Origin: Raphanus sativus | Taxonomy: Eukaryota; Streptophyta; Magnoliopsida; Brassicales; Brassicaceae | Assembly: GCF_000801105.2 (NCBI RefSeq) | Contig: NC_079519.1 | Coordinates: 6,880,668-6,944,667, forward strand | Direction: 5' to 3' | DNA length: 64,000 nucleotides | In this document: one piece after another, positions 36,371 through 48,100 of the stretch | Numbering within the stretch: the first letter of the stretch is position 1 | Layout of the letters: each line of letters opens with the position of its first letter | Position numbers and translations under genes: made by a program | The notes under the pieces: generated by a model | What the model was told of the DNA's origin: nothing | The model's database searches: none | What the model saw: the letters and a program-made list of their open reading frames with translations, nothing else

Positions 36371-37288
36371 TCATGAAGTCCGGTTAATACTAAGTCCCTG
36401 AAAGAGCCAATGAGGCCTCTTCTTCTCTCGGTCCAACGACGTCGTACTTGAGCTGCTCATAGGCGTGGTTGGTCCGCTACTTTCTTGGTTATTACAATTA
36501 ATAGTGTTGCTCTGATTATTACAATTATCCGATGATGATTTGAATGATGTCGTCGACGAGTAATCCATGTCCTTGTTCATAGAGGAAGAAGACATTCCAA
36601 TGCTCAGTGTCAGTTCTAGCTCGCTCTCTTCAATATGATCCGTTACTGTGTTCGTGGCTCTAGCCACATTTTCGAGGCCTATGCCTGACCAGCTTCCGGT
36701 TCTCTCTCTTGGACCGGTTTGGTCTTGGTTGTTAGTAGTACAGTATTGGCTTCTATGTTTGAGTTGCTCCATCATCTTCTTCTGTATATTATATACTCTA
36801 TGCAGCTCTTGTACCTGCGATAATCACTTTGTTATATATATATGGTTCTTATCTCAAAGGTGTATGCTTGATGTCGGTAAACCAAATTGGTCGGAAACTC
36901 AGTTCGTCAAAATATTTAAAATATACGTTGATAATCATCATAATAATTATTATTTGGACCTGAAAAGATCTAAACCCAAATTGAACAGGAAACCAAATCC
37001 ATATGTATGCGATATATGCATGTGTTATGTGTAAGTATAACGTACCTGTTGCTTGAAAAGATCTTCTTGGGCTTGCATTGTCCGTCTGATGGACTCAGCA
37101 TTTTGCTTTTCAAGAAACCTATCCATTGACCTTAGAAAAAAAACTCCTTTCTCTTCTTTGTCGTCAGTCAATTTCTGCTTTGAAGATTTCCGTTGACCAT
37201 CAACACCAAATCTGACGAATCCACTACAATCAACACTCTCTAAGCCAAATGAGTTTGTCGTAATTCGCTCAACGATCTTTGTTCCCAT
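36371..37288 (-). CDS. EAR-motif protein of unknown function (AT5G57340 position)
   Basis: Two coding exons, 37288..37046 and 36814..36371, give 228 aa, with GT at 37045-37044 and CAG at 36817-36815. A conserved-looking helix, FFLRSMDRFLEKQNAESIRR followed by TMQAQEDLFKQQ and VQELHRVYNIQKKMMEQLKH, crosses the exon junction and could be a coiled coil. The C-terminal half is Ser/Asn/Thr-rich and holds ESELELTLSIG, which contains the LxLxL EAR repression motif. The end reads RPHWLFQGLSIN. This pattern suggests a nuclear, repressor-associated protein, but no DNA-binding domain is visible. I do not know its function. A 5'UTR intron (39136..37291) ends two bases before the ATG. Confidence 0.75.
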
Positions 37289-37382
37289 ACCTGAAACGTA
37301 GAGTCACACACTTAATAGCCATTTGATGATTGATGAAACGCACACAAAAAAAAGGAACCCTAGTTTCACTTAAATTGTATGT

Positions 37383-37420
37383 GTAGGTGTGTGTGCGTGC
37401 GCGCGCGTGCGTGCGTACAT
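37383..37420. repeat. GT/GC dinucleotide microsatellite
   Basis: Alternating purine-pyrimidine run (TGTGTGTGCGTGCGCGCGCG and on), capable of Z-DNA. Confidence 0.8.
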
Positions 37421-39076
37421 GTGATTATGATGTTGATGGAGTAATCGTCATAAGCCACTAGTTCTTCAAGTGAAGGGTTTATAGACAAAAGAAGGTTGAC
37501 TAGTGGGACACACTTTTGAATTTAATTGGATTCTCTCTCATGGTCTTTTGACCAAAGCCAAGTATTTCTATTAACAGAATCAAAATATCTTTCTGATCAC
37601 CACCGTATCAATGGATAGAGCAAGTTAGACCACAAAATATTGGTGTTCTAATTAAAAACAAGAGTTATTAACAATCATAGAAGTAGAAGATTTACAATTC
37701 TTCAACTGAAAATGACTAAGGTTAGTTACTTTTTGTTTGGTTATTCCAATTGAAATTTGCTTGTTTATTACACTCTAGTTATTTCAAAGAAAAATTAGTG
37801 ATATAGTTCATACTTTACATACAACTAATTAACGAGCTGAATACTTCGCTAGTGAGTATCTAAGTTGTGCCTCCATGACAGAATTAGACACGTACCATTT
37901 GTTTCATGAACATTGTTATTTACTTTATGCAAAATATCTTTTAAAATGTGTATTTAGTTCTATATATTATCCATGAAAAAGCATTGGTATGATAAGGTAT
38001 GAAAATAAGATATCTTAAATCATGTAGCAAACGATTCGAAAAAATATATTTTAAGTAAATTGATGCGAAATATTAGCATAATCTTCATTTTCACTACTAA
38101 AGTTTTAAAATATAATATTTCGAGTCATCGAATTGCTGCAATAAAGTGGAAATATGTGGTGTAGGTTGGCAAAGGACGAAGGGAAAAAAAGACAGCATGC
38201 AAGTTGTTTATTTTTTTCCTTTTCTTCTGGATAAGCATCGCTTAGTTTGAAAATGATTAAAAAAACAAGGAAAAACATCAATAAACTCTAGTCGAGCAGT
38301 TGATCCAAAAAAAAACTCTACTCGAGCAGTCATATTTTACCATTCAGTGTAACTTGATGAACATGCTAATAAAGCGTAATTTTTTCATTAAAATCAATAA
38401 ATAATAATGTTAAAAATCATTAAAATATGAATATATATGAATTGGTCTCATCGTTCACAATGTTCTTGCATTCATGCGGAAAGGACTGTATCACCTAAGT
38501 TTCCACTTAAACATGTTTCCTTTAATGTTCTTAAAAGTTGTCTACACACATATCATGTCAATAATTTTTTTTTTTCATGTCAATAAATTATCTCTGACTC
38601 ATGTACTTACATCAATCTATATACACACGCGCACACGGACAAAAGAAAAAAACATGAGAAGATCTATATTTTGTAGAGAACCAAATTAGATAACCAATCA
38701 GGACAAGAGAAGGACAATAATTTATTAAAAGATAAGGTTTCTGTTTAATACGTTTTGTGATATAGTACATGTATATTTTCTAAACAAAATATCTGTTTCG
38801 CTATCAAAGTTTCGATGACTAACTTTACTCTCTTCACGGTGTATGATATGTTAAGAAAAAAATAATATAAATCTTCACGGAGGTCTTGAAGTCTAAACCA
38901 ATTTAAGAAAGCCAATGTAATGATTTTTTTACAAACACAATATATACGTTTTCTGGTATACAGAATGATCTGCTCGATTATAAGTAAACACACACACATA
39001 TACATGTATAGCAATCCTTTCTATAAATTGTTCATCACCTTCATCGATCCGTAAAATACCCACATAAATTATTCAT

Positions 39077-39110
39077 ATATATATATATATTATATATATA
39101 TATATATACG
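39077..39110. repeat. AT dinucleotide microsatellite
   Basis: Self-complementary (AT)n tract interrupted once by TT, close to the EAR-gene 5' exon. Confidence 0.8.
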
Positions 39111-39726
39111 GAACATATGATTTCTATAAAACTTACCTGAAAAGAAGGGAGGCCAAGCTGTGATTCTCTCCAAAGAAGGTCATTGATTATGTTCTAAGGC
39201 TCTGAGTTCATGCCAGAAAACTCACTTAGAGAAGCTTATAGAAGCCCTTGCAAGACGCATACACTTACCTTATGCTATATGTGTTTCTTCACCAATTCGC
39301 TCCAAAGTATAACTTAATAAATAATCCAAAATCTAAGAGATCACTTTAGGACTTCGTCAACAATCAATATAGGAGTAAAGCAGTGTGGAAGGAGAGAGAG
39401 ATGGGGCGAGAGAGGAGGGGGATAATGGGAATTCACAGCTAAGGAAATGCTTATAATAACTAAAAGATTAATAAGCAAATACTCCCTATATAGTGATGGA
39501 AGTTAAATAGTTTTAAAGGGTTAATTTTGACAGGCTGTGATATTTGTGAAGGAGGCAAGGAAAATGCCGAGGGTTTTCATATGCTAAAGTTTTTATGTTC
39601 ATCTAAATCTCCACTCTCTAATAGACAGACAAAACAATAACTACTTTTTATATAAAATATTATAAATTCTCTAGTATACCTTATTTAAATCTCGAACTTG
39701 ACAGTCCTTTATTCTCCGAGAAGATG

Positions 39727-40836
39727 AACCTTTCTGATAATATTCATTCAAGAGTGAAATACAAGGTTGTTACACAAACTGGCGGATAACAAGAATTTCC
39801 CAGAACCAAGAGTCCAAAGACAGGCAACTAAAACCCACGACGGGGCAGCTTACAAACACAATAAGATAAGGCTAAACTAAGACGGGAAAGACAAACTAAT
39901 GCAACAAACTTCCTTAATGATAAAAGCAATAAGCTGGATAAATCGCTGCTGTCTTCGGACAACCATCCGATTCCATCCACTTGTAGAATCCAAGACACCC
40001 AAGACACCAAGTCTTCTTAACCCGGATCTATCGTTGCCGCCTATGGCCTGCCGAACGATACCATCCCTACTCGCAACTAAAACCGGGCCTTCACAAACCG
40101 ACAAGAAGGATCGCTTCACGATTCACACAACTTTCGGATACGGTCTGAACGTACTCTCTGACATTCACTTTACCATTAGATAGAAGCCCACCATAAACCT
40201 CCAAACAAACAAGCCTCGAGGGTTGAAACCAAATTGATACCATCATTACCGAACAGATCGACGAGAGATCACTGCAATTACCACTACAGAAAGAAAATCA
40301 CATCAGAGACATCACCAAGCTGACTCGTGGGATCACCAGGAATAGACGAGAGGTGGAATCAGATACACCGACTGTTGCCGGAGCTTTGAAGGTCTGTTCC
40401 AACTAGTTACACCAGATCCTTCGATCCTTGTACACTAGCCAAAGCTCTTCACCCCTGAAACCAGTTCCTTTATCGCAAGACCAAAGGTTCAACCTTTATG
40501 AAGCACACGATGAAGCATAAAGAGAAAACCATAAGAGGCTTGCCTTCAGAGCATCCACGAGACAAATCACCACCTAAACCAACACAGATCTACGACGCGA
40601 CCCGAAGATGAGAACAGCCCGAAATGTCACCTTTCACCAACCCAGATCTACAACCTACAGAAGAACTAAACTCCAGATCCACTCTATACTATGGAAGCGA
40701 AACTAACTGACCGGCGGTGGTGCTATTGGAGCCACCACGCGCCGGTCAACGGACGATCAAACCTCTTCTTCTCTTTCTTCTTCTCTGTTTTGCTTTCTCT
40801 CTCGTCACCGGCGGATGTTTTTTCTTAGATGATCAT
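39727..40836 (-). repeat. Non-coding hairpin repeat, copy C
   Basis: On the minus strand a GA-rich leader near 40800 precedes a hairpin at 40747-40708. The stem TGACCGGCG-GTGGTG pairs with CACCAC-(G)-CGCCGGTCA with a single bulge. The 3' end reads AATGAATATTATCAGAAAGG. It shares ATCCTTCTTGTCGGTT with copy B. Next to its 5' side is a T17 run (40838-40854), the A-tail of another minus-strand retroposed sequence. No long ORF is present. Confidence 0.55.
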
Positions 40837-40854
40837 CTTTTTTTTTTTTTTTTT

Positions 40855-43800
40855 GAAATGAACCTTTTTCATTAACTTATATGCCACAATATAAAATAGT
40901 GAAAGAACTTTTTTCACCATGTTGTAATTCTAACTTTTAACTCAAAAGATGAACCAATTAACTCCCAAGAATTCACATATATTAGGTATTACTGATAATA
41001 TAGAATCCTAAGTCTTGTGAAAGACGATTTGATTATGAATATTATATGTGTATAGTATCGTGTATGCAGCGGTATGAAAATAATTGGATGTGTTGATATA
41101 ATATAAAACTGAGAAGATCAAGATGATTTGGACAAATGATGAACAAAAGAAAATGATTTTTAGCCAAATATATTCCAGACAGTCCTCACTGGACATGATC
41201 AAGATATATGCATGTAACCATATAAAAAACTAAAACAGATAAATATTATATAACAACCAATTGGAGACAAAGCTTCTATCTTTTGTAACAAAATAGTGTC
41301 GTTTTGTATTATTTTTGGGAATTCAAATTATTCCAATTTCTGTGTATTCTTATACCAATATAAATGTAGACGTATATATTCTCCACCATCATCTTCCGTA
41401 CTGGGTATTATGATAGTATCCAACCATACCCAAAAATCTCATGATTATCTTTTTTTAATCTGACACCAAGTTTAGTGAGATAGATCCTCATCATCCTCTT
41501 ATAGTATATCACTTGTTAGCATTTTTATAAATGGAATAATAACTTTTCAGTTTACTTTCGCTTTCTCCTGTCTTGTGTTTTTCAACTTGCCTACATATGA
41601 ATAAACTTTTGTATACATTCGATGGAAACAAAATTATATGGTTGATGTTTTACGAAACTTAGATTCATATAACAATTTCGTATCATTACTCTAGTGACTA
41701 AATGCATTTTAAGCTGACCAACCAAACATCTGAAAGAACATTTTAGTTTTAAAAAAACATCTGAATGAAGATCGTACAGAAAATGCATAAGTTTTTTATA
41801 TTTCGGTTAAGACTTTAACGTTTGCTGACATTATCGAAATTTGAATTGATGAGGTAACACCGAATACGTTAGAAGTGATAATTTTGCTTAAGCTTCTATA
41901 AATACATGTTAAAATAATTCTTGATTTACTGGATATGATTCGGAAAATGTTGACGGATTAATAGCTGACCAATTCATAGATTATCTAATAATGATCTAAA
42001 TTTTGAGATAAATTGAATGAATATAAACTGTGTGAAATGGTTCGCTTTTGTTCTAAAATCCATGGCCATTGAAAAAAGGGACCATAACAATTTCCCATAA
42101 ATATAATTTAATTCATAAGATTCCAAATTAAACCCCTCGAAGAAAAAAAAAACTATCAGCATATGAATTTAGTGACATCTAAAGTTTCATCATAATTAAA
42201 AATATATTTCTATATTTTACTCTGGCTTGTCTTCTACTTGTTTCGCAATCTCCTCTCAAAGAGATCTCGTGCTAACATGGGGTACTTCGATTACGCACCG
42301 ACTTATCGTAGTTATATTTGAATTAGTATACACATTAAATATATAAATGATAATGATTAACTACTACTCTATTGAGTTATACTCACATATAGTCACATGA
42401 ATATTTGAATTAGTATACTCTATTTGAATTATTAATAATGTTGTTATGTTGTATAATTATCTCTACGAAAGATTTAGCATAATGAAATCTATTATCAACG
42501 AGTTTAATTTGGTCTAAAAGTTCGTCAATCTGTATATCAATCTCAAAAGATGGCAACGATACTAATTGAGTTTTATAATGGTTATGATTGGTAACAATAG
42601 CATAAAATATACTAATATTTCCTCTCTATCATTTTAAGTGAGTTTTAAAGATTTTTATTTTGTCTTATATAAGTATTTTTCTCGTAATTTTAGATAAATT
42701 AAATTTTATTTGAAATTTGTAACCAGTTACAAAATTCTATACTTTTATTGGTTGAATTAATTTTATATAATATTATTTTATGTAACCAAAATAAATTACA
42801 TAAACAATTATATTTTCTAATTTTTATATTAAAATCTTAAACATCACTCGAAATTTAAGTGATACCGAAAGAATATTTTATATTGGAGTTCATAGATCTA
42901 GCCAATCTTTCAAGTTTCAACTAATTGCCGGTGCATTAAGAAACTCAGCTCATCGTGTTTTGCTATTGCAATTCTTGATTACAGATCCCAAAATGATTAC
43001 TTTATCTAAAATATTATTAAATTCAAAAATTTTAAAACTATATTGATCTGCGGTTAATATTTAATTCCAGGATGTTGTAATAAAAAATCAAACGATTCCT
43101 TCCGCGGATGCATGCGTATGTTATTAAATTAAATAAGCAGTTAAATGTGATTATTGTAGAGAAAAAGAGCTGGCTGGATTAGGCGGAGCCATGTGAGATG
43201 AGAAGCAAGGAGGAAACTCATACAAAGTCATACAGTATTAAAACAATTAGCTATATTATTATTCTAAATTTCTAATTACACCCAGACCGAACATGATATC
43301 GTCAAGTACAATACTTAACAGTAATTAGGGGCACGATAATTGCTTCTATTGGCTTAAATAAAATCAGATTTCTTTAGAGTTCCAAAGTTTGAATCTGCAG
43401 GTCAACATCTAAGTTTCGAATAGTACATCACATGAATTATTGTCTGTTTATTCTGTATATACAGACCAATACTCGCAATGTTTTTCTGTGAAATAAATGA
43501 AAGATAAACTATAGATTTGTCCGCCTCAAATTGGATAATATTATAAAAAGTTCAGAACACACGAATAAGAATAGACATGGGTAATTAGGTACTATACATG
43601 AATAGCATTTTGTTGCACCGTAAATAAACAACAATTTTTTATCCTTGTTATACCTAAACAGTCAACTATTTATACTAAACCCCTGTTTAGCGTTTTTTTA
43701 TTTTCATCTCCGATATATTTTATTATTTTCACTTCTAAAATAAAACAAAAATTATAATAAAAGTGAGATATGCTTAAATGTATTTTTCCAAAACAATAAT

Positions 43801-43971
43801 CTAAAAATATAAAATAAAAATAGAGAAGTTCTATTTCTTCATTTATAAATAAAAGAAAAAATAGAAATTTTTATTAAAAAATAAATGAAGGTGAATTGAA
43901 ATAATTTTAACTCTAAATGGTATTGTATTATGGGTCGTATATGCTCTAACGAGTCATAATCGTTAATTTCT
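40855..43971. other. AT-rich intergenic DNA
   Basis: The 5' end of this stretch (TTCATTAACTTATATG) is the end of an A-tailed minus-strand repeat. The rest shows no gene, RNA or clear element. Confidence 0.4.
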
Positions 43972-44234
43972 ACTCCCTCTGTTTCATAATAAATGTCACT
44001 CTGAGCTCATTTTCTTGTTACACAAAAAGTGTCACTTTACAATTCCAATATAAATTATTACTAACTTTCAGCTGAAAATTAATTGCAAACTGCATTGATT
44101 TTATAAATAATTTTATTTATCTAAAATACTATTGGTCAAAAGGTATAATTAATTACAACTTACATATATTTCAACAATTTTCTTAATCTGTGTGAAAAAT
44201 GTCACAACGACACTCTTTAAGAAACGGAGGGAAT
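43972..44234. mobile_element. MITE with CTCCCTCTGTTTC ends
   Basis: Terminal inverted repeats CTCCCTCTGTTTC and GAAACGGAGGGA enclose about 260 bp of AT-rich DNA. A related remnant is at 4066-4282 and an element with similar ends at 50560-50812. Confidence 0.7.
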
Positions 44235-44378
44235 ATTATTTATATAGGTCACAATGGTGAAAACAAGGGGGTGATTTGGTCATTATTATTTTATGTGAAT
44301 AATGTAAAAGAACGAGAAGAAGACCTAAAGTGAAGTGACGGCATGTGGAAGCAAAGAGAGAGTTAATAGATTTGGGAT

Positions 44379-44517
44379 TAATAATAAAAAGAGTTAGCAC
44401 GCGTTGTAGCCTTTCTAATAGACATTGTGGGTCCTGCTCCTACCCCACTATAGTGACTATACACACACACATCCAGATTTGTCTTTTATTTGTAGAGTTT
44501 TTTTTTTTTGGTCAAAG

Positions 44518-44560
<43 letters not shown>

Positions 44561-44676
44561 ACAAATAAAAAGACAAATCTGGATGTGTGTGTGTATAGTC
44601 ACTATAGTGGGGTAGGAGCAGGACCCACAATGTCTATTAGAAAGGCTACAACGCGTGCTAACTCTTTTTATTATTA
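44379..44676. repeat. Long near-perfect inverted repeat with A39 tract
   Basis: The left arm (44379-44509) and right arm (about 44545-44676) are reverse complements over about 131 bp, with only a one-base length difference in a T run. The centre is GGTCAAAG plus an A run of 39 (44518-44556). The arms contain AGAGTTAGCACGCGTTGTAG and CACTATAGTGACTATACACA. The right arm ends 5 bp before the gypsy LTR. A transcript would fold into a long dsRNA. Confidence 0.85.
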
Positions 44677-44681
44677 CGTTT

Positions 44682-45042
44682 TGATGCAGCGCATCCTTTA
44701 ACTTGCAGGCCTCTGTTTTGATCCATTGAAACAGAGCCTATAACGTTTTCTTTTAAGTTGGGCTTTGGTTTTGTTTTTCGGTTATTTCATTTATTTCTAG
44801 ATAAACATTAGTTAGAGATAAGATAGGATCTTAGGAGAGATTTAGTAGTTACGCTATGTATATATTGACATACGCGTCGTTGTAAAAAGTTCACCTCATT
44901 ATTGAATTATACAGAGCTTTGAAGCTTTTCTCTTTGCTTGTTCTTCGGCATTCATAGTTTGAATCAACGAAAACAGGAACCAAATCGACATTCGGGTATT
45001 CTTCGACTAAACGAATTCGTTTTGATAACTTACGCTGCGCCA
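44682..45042 (+). repeat. 5' LTR of the gypsy element
   Basis: 361 bp, beginning TGATGCAGCGCATCC and ending TACGCTGCGCCA. TTAGTTAGAGATAAGATAGG and later TATATATTG-type sequence lie in the promoter region. Confidence 0.95.
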
Positions 45043-45115
45043 GTTTGGTATCAGAGCAAGTTCTATCCGACCTAAATTTTTTTTTTCTTTTCCGTCACGT
45101 TTCAGAAGAAAATCA

Positions 45116-48100
45116 ATGGCTCCTCGTCGTCAACCGCAAGCAGCTGAGTTTCCGTTGAACGAATGGGAAGAACTTCGTCGTACGTTGGTGACAATGCAGG
45201 AAAACATCCAGGCAACGATCCAACATTCGTTGCGAGATCTCACTGAAGCAGTTCATCTGCAACATGATCCTGATCGTCTGGCACGTAACCGCTATGTTCG
45301 TAACCGCGATTACGACCAGAACCTCTTTGAAGATGGTTCAACCGAGGTGGAAGATAACCCTTTTGCCGAAGACGATCATCGTCAAAATAACAGAGGAGTA
45401 TTCAGGCATCGAGATCGTGAAGACCGTAGTTGGGAAACGGGATTCAAAGTGGAAATCCCAGAATTCCATGGTGGAGTTCGTGGTGAAGAATTGTTGGACT
45501 GGCTAGTTGCAGTACAAGAGTTGTTGGAGTTTAAACGAGTCCCTGAAGAACGGAAAGTTTCGTTGGTGGCAACGAGATTCCGAGGGAAGGCGGCGTCGTG
45601 GTGGCTACAGCTCAAGACGGCTCGGGCTCGAGCAGGAAAGTCAACCATTAACTCATGGGCGAAACTTGAGAAAGTCATGAGGAAAGCCTTTTTACCGTAT
45701 AACTTTGATCGCACCATGTTCACTCGTCTGCAAAATTTGCGTCAAGGATCTCGTTCTGTTGATGATTACGCAGAAGAGTTCTCCTTGTTGTTAACTCGCA
45801 ATGAGATATTGGATAGCGAGGTGCAGTTGGTGTCGCGTTTTATTGGTGGCTTGCGACCACAAATACAGAACGCCATGTCGCAGTTCGATCCTCTCACTAT
45901 TGCAGAGGCTCACCGACGAGCTGTCGCCTTTGAGCTTCAATTCAAATCAACTTCTCAGACTTGGAATGCAAGTTCAAGATCGCGAGGTGCGTCCTTACCA
46001 GAAACAGGGGCGCAAGGAACCACAACGAAGGAGGTGGGGGAGACGTCGACTGCAAAACAGGCTGGTGCGACACATGCTCAAGCTCCTGCTGGGGAGTTAC
46101 GGCGATCGACAAGACCCAATGCCTTAAGGTGTTATTCTTGCGGAGAACCAGGGCATCTCCAGACTGCGTGTCCTAACAAAACACGCCGTGGGTTACACAC
46201 AGATGAAGTGAAATGGGATGATGAAGATGATGAGCACTCTGAGGATATTCTTGGAGAGCTAGCTGAGGATCGTACTGCGGGGGATAAGGGTAATATACTC
46301 ATGTTGCGACGTGTTTGTCTAGCACCTATGCGACAAGATGATCACCCGTGGCTGCGGAGCAATATCTTTGCTTCTACTTGCACAATCAAAGGCAAAATCT
46401 GTCGTTTTGTGATTGACTCGGGGAGTTGCAGAAATGTCATATCTGAGGATGCAGTCAACAAGTTGGGCCTTAGGCGTTCAGATCACCCTGCGCCGTACAA
46501 GCTGGTTTGGCTTAAAGAGGGAACTGAAATCCGCATTGTGCACCGCGTTTTGGTCTCTTTCTCCATTGGTGACTACTATAAAGACAAGATCTATTGTGAT
46601 GTGGTGCCTATGGATGTCTGTCACTTGTTGTTGGGTCGTCCGTGGCAGTTTGATCGTGACGTCTCGCATAATGGCAGAACTAATGTACACAGTTTCTTCT
46701 TTGAAGATCGCAAAATTGTGTTATTGCCAAGTCAAGACCTTCCACCGTTACCATCTCAGACTCAACAACAGATTCCACCTCACCTACGAGAGGGTACAGG
46801 CTCAAGCAACACAGTGCTGCTTTGCTCGTACGCGACTTTTACTGCAGAATTACAAGAGGAGAAGTTTGCTGTAGCACTGATCGCGACACCCACTTCGACA
46901 TCCGAACAGGGAACACTTGACCCGACTATCAGCTCACTCCTGGATGAGTTCGCAGATGTCTTTCCTCAGGAACTACCGTTGGGTTTGCCTCCGCTGCGTG
47001 ATATTCAGCATCATATTGACCTGGTACACGGCGCTTCTCTCCCGAATAGACCACACTACCGTATGAGTCCGCAGGAGCATGAAGAGTTGCGCAAACAAGT
47101 GGAAGAGTTACTCGCTAAGGGGCATGTTCGCGAGAGCCTGAGCCCATGTGCAGTCCCGGCGCTATTGATACCTAAGAAAGATGGGTCGTGGCGCATGTGC
47201 GTTGACAGTAGAGCGATCAACAAAATAACCATTCGTTACAGATTTCCGATTCCGAGATTGGACGACTTGCTTGACCAGATCGGCTCTGCCTGCATATTTT
47301 CTAAGTTGGATCTCAAGAGTGGATATCACCAAATCCGTATCCGCCCCGGCGACGAGTGGAAAACTGCGTTTAAAACGCGTGAAGGGCTCTTTGAATGGCT
47401 GGTTATGCCATTTGGGTTATCTAATGCTCCCAGTACTTTTATGAGGATCATGAACCAAGCACTCCGACCATTTATTGGTAAATTTGTCGTTGTATACTTC
47501 GACGATATATTGGTGTTTAGTTCCTCGTGGGAAGCTCATCTAGATCATCTGCGTCAAGTCCTCTTGGTTCTCCGCCAGGAACAGTTCTTTGTGGCGCGCC
47601 AGAAGTGTGAATGGGGGACGAAGAAGGTCCTCTTCCTCGGATACATAATCTCAGACAAAGGTTTGGCGATGGACATGAGTAAAGTGGAAGCGATTCGCGC
47701 GTGGCCTGTTCCCAAAACGATAACAGAAGTGCGCAGTTTTCATGGCCTGGCGTCATTCTACAGGCGTTTTGTGGCTCACTTCAGTACCATAATGGCGCCT
47801 ATTACAGAATGTATGAAGGGTACTTCTTTTGATTGGAGCACGGAAGCCACTGACGCATTCGAGTTGATCAAGCTTAAGCTAACGACGGCGCCAGTACTTG
47901 TTCTCCCGGACTTTTCCCTATCATTTGAGCTGCACTCCGACGCTTCAAAATTGGGAATTGGGGCGGTCTTGAGTCAGAATTCGCGTCCCGTAGCTTTCTT
48001 TAGCGAGAAGCTTTCCGGAGCTCGCAGTCGTTACAGTACGTACGATGTGGAGTTCTACGCTGTGGTCCAGGCAATCCGTCATTGGAGACATTACTTAGTG

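Larger units (their letters stand above)
37291..39136 (-). other. Predicted 5'UTR intron of the EAR-motif gene
   Basis: On the minus strand a strong donor CAG|GTAAGT lies at 39137/39136 and an acceptor TTTCAG|GT directly before the ATG. The 1846-bp stretch between has no coding sequence. It contains a (GT/GC)n microsatellite at 37383-37420 and an (AT)n tract at 39077-39110 near the donor. Confidence 0.6.

Noticed and set aside
44345..44701. 118-codon ORF with a poly-lysine run
   Set aside because: It is an artefact of reading through the A39 tract and the inverted repeat.
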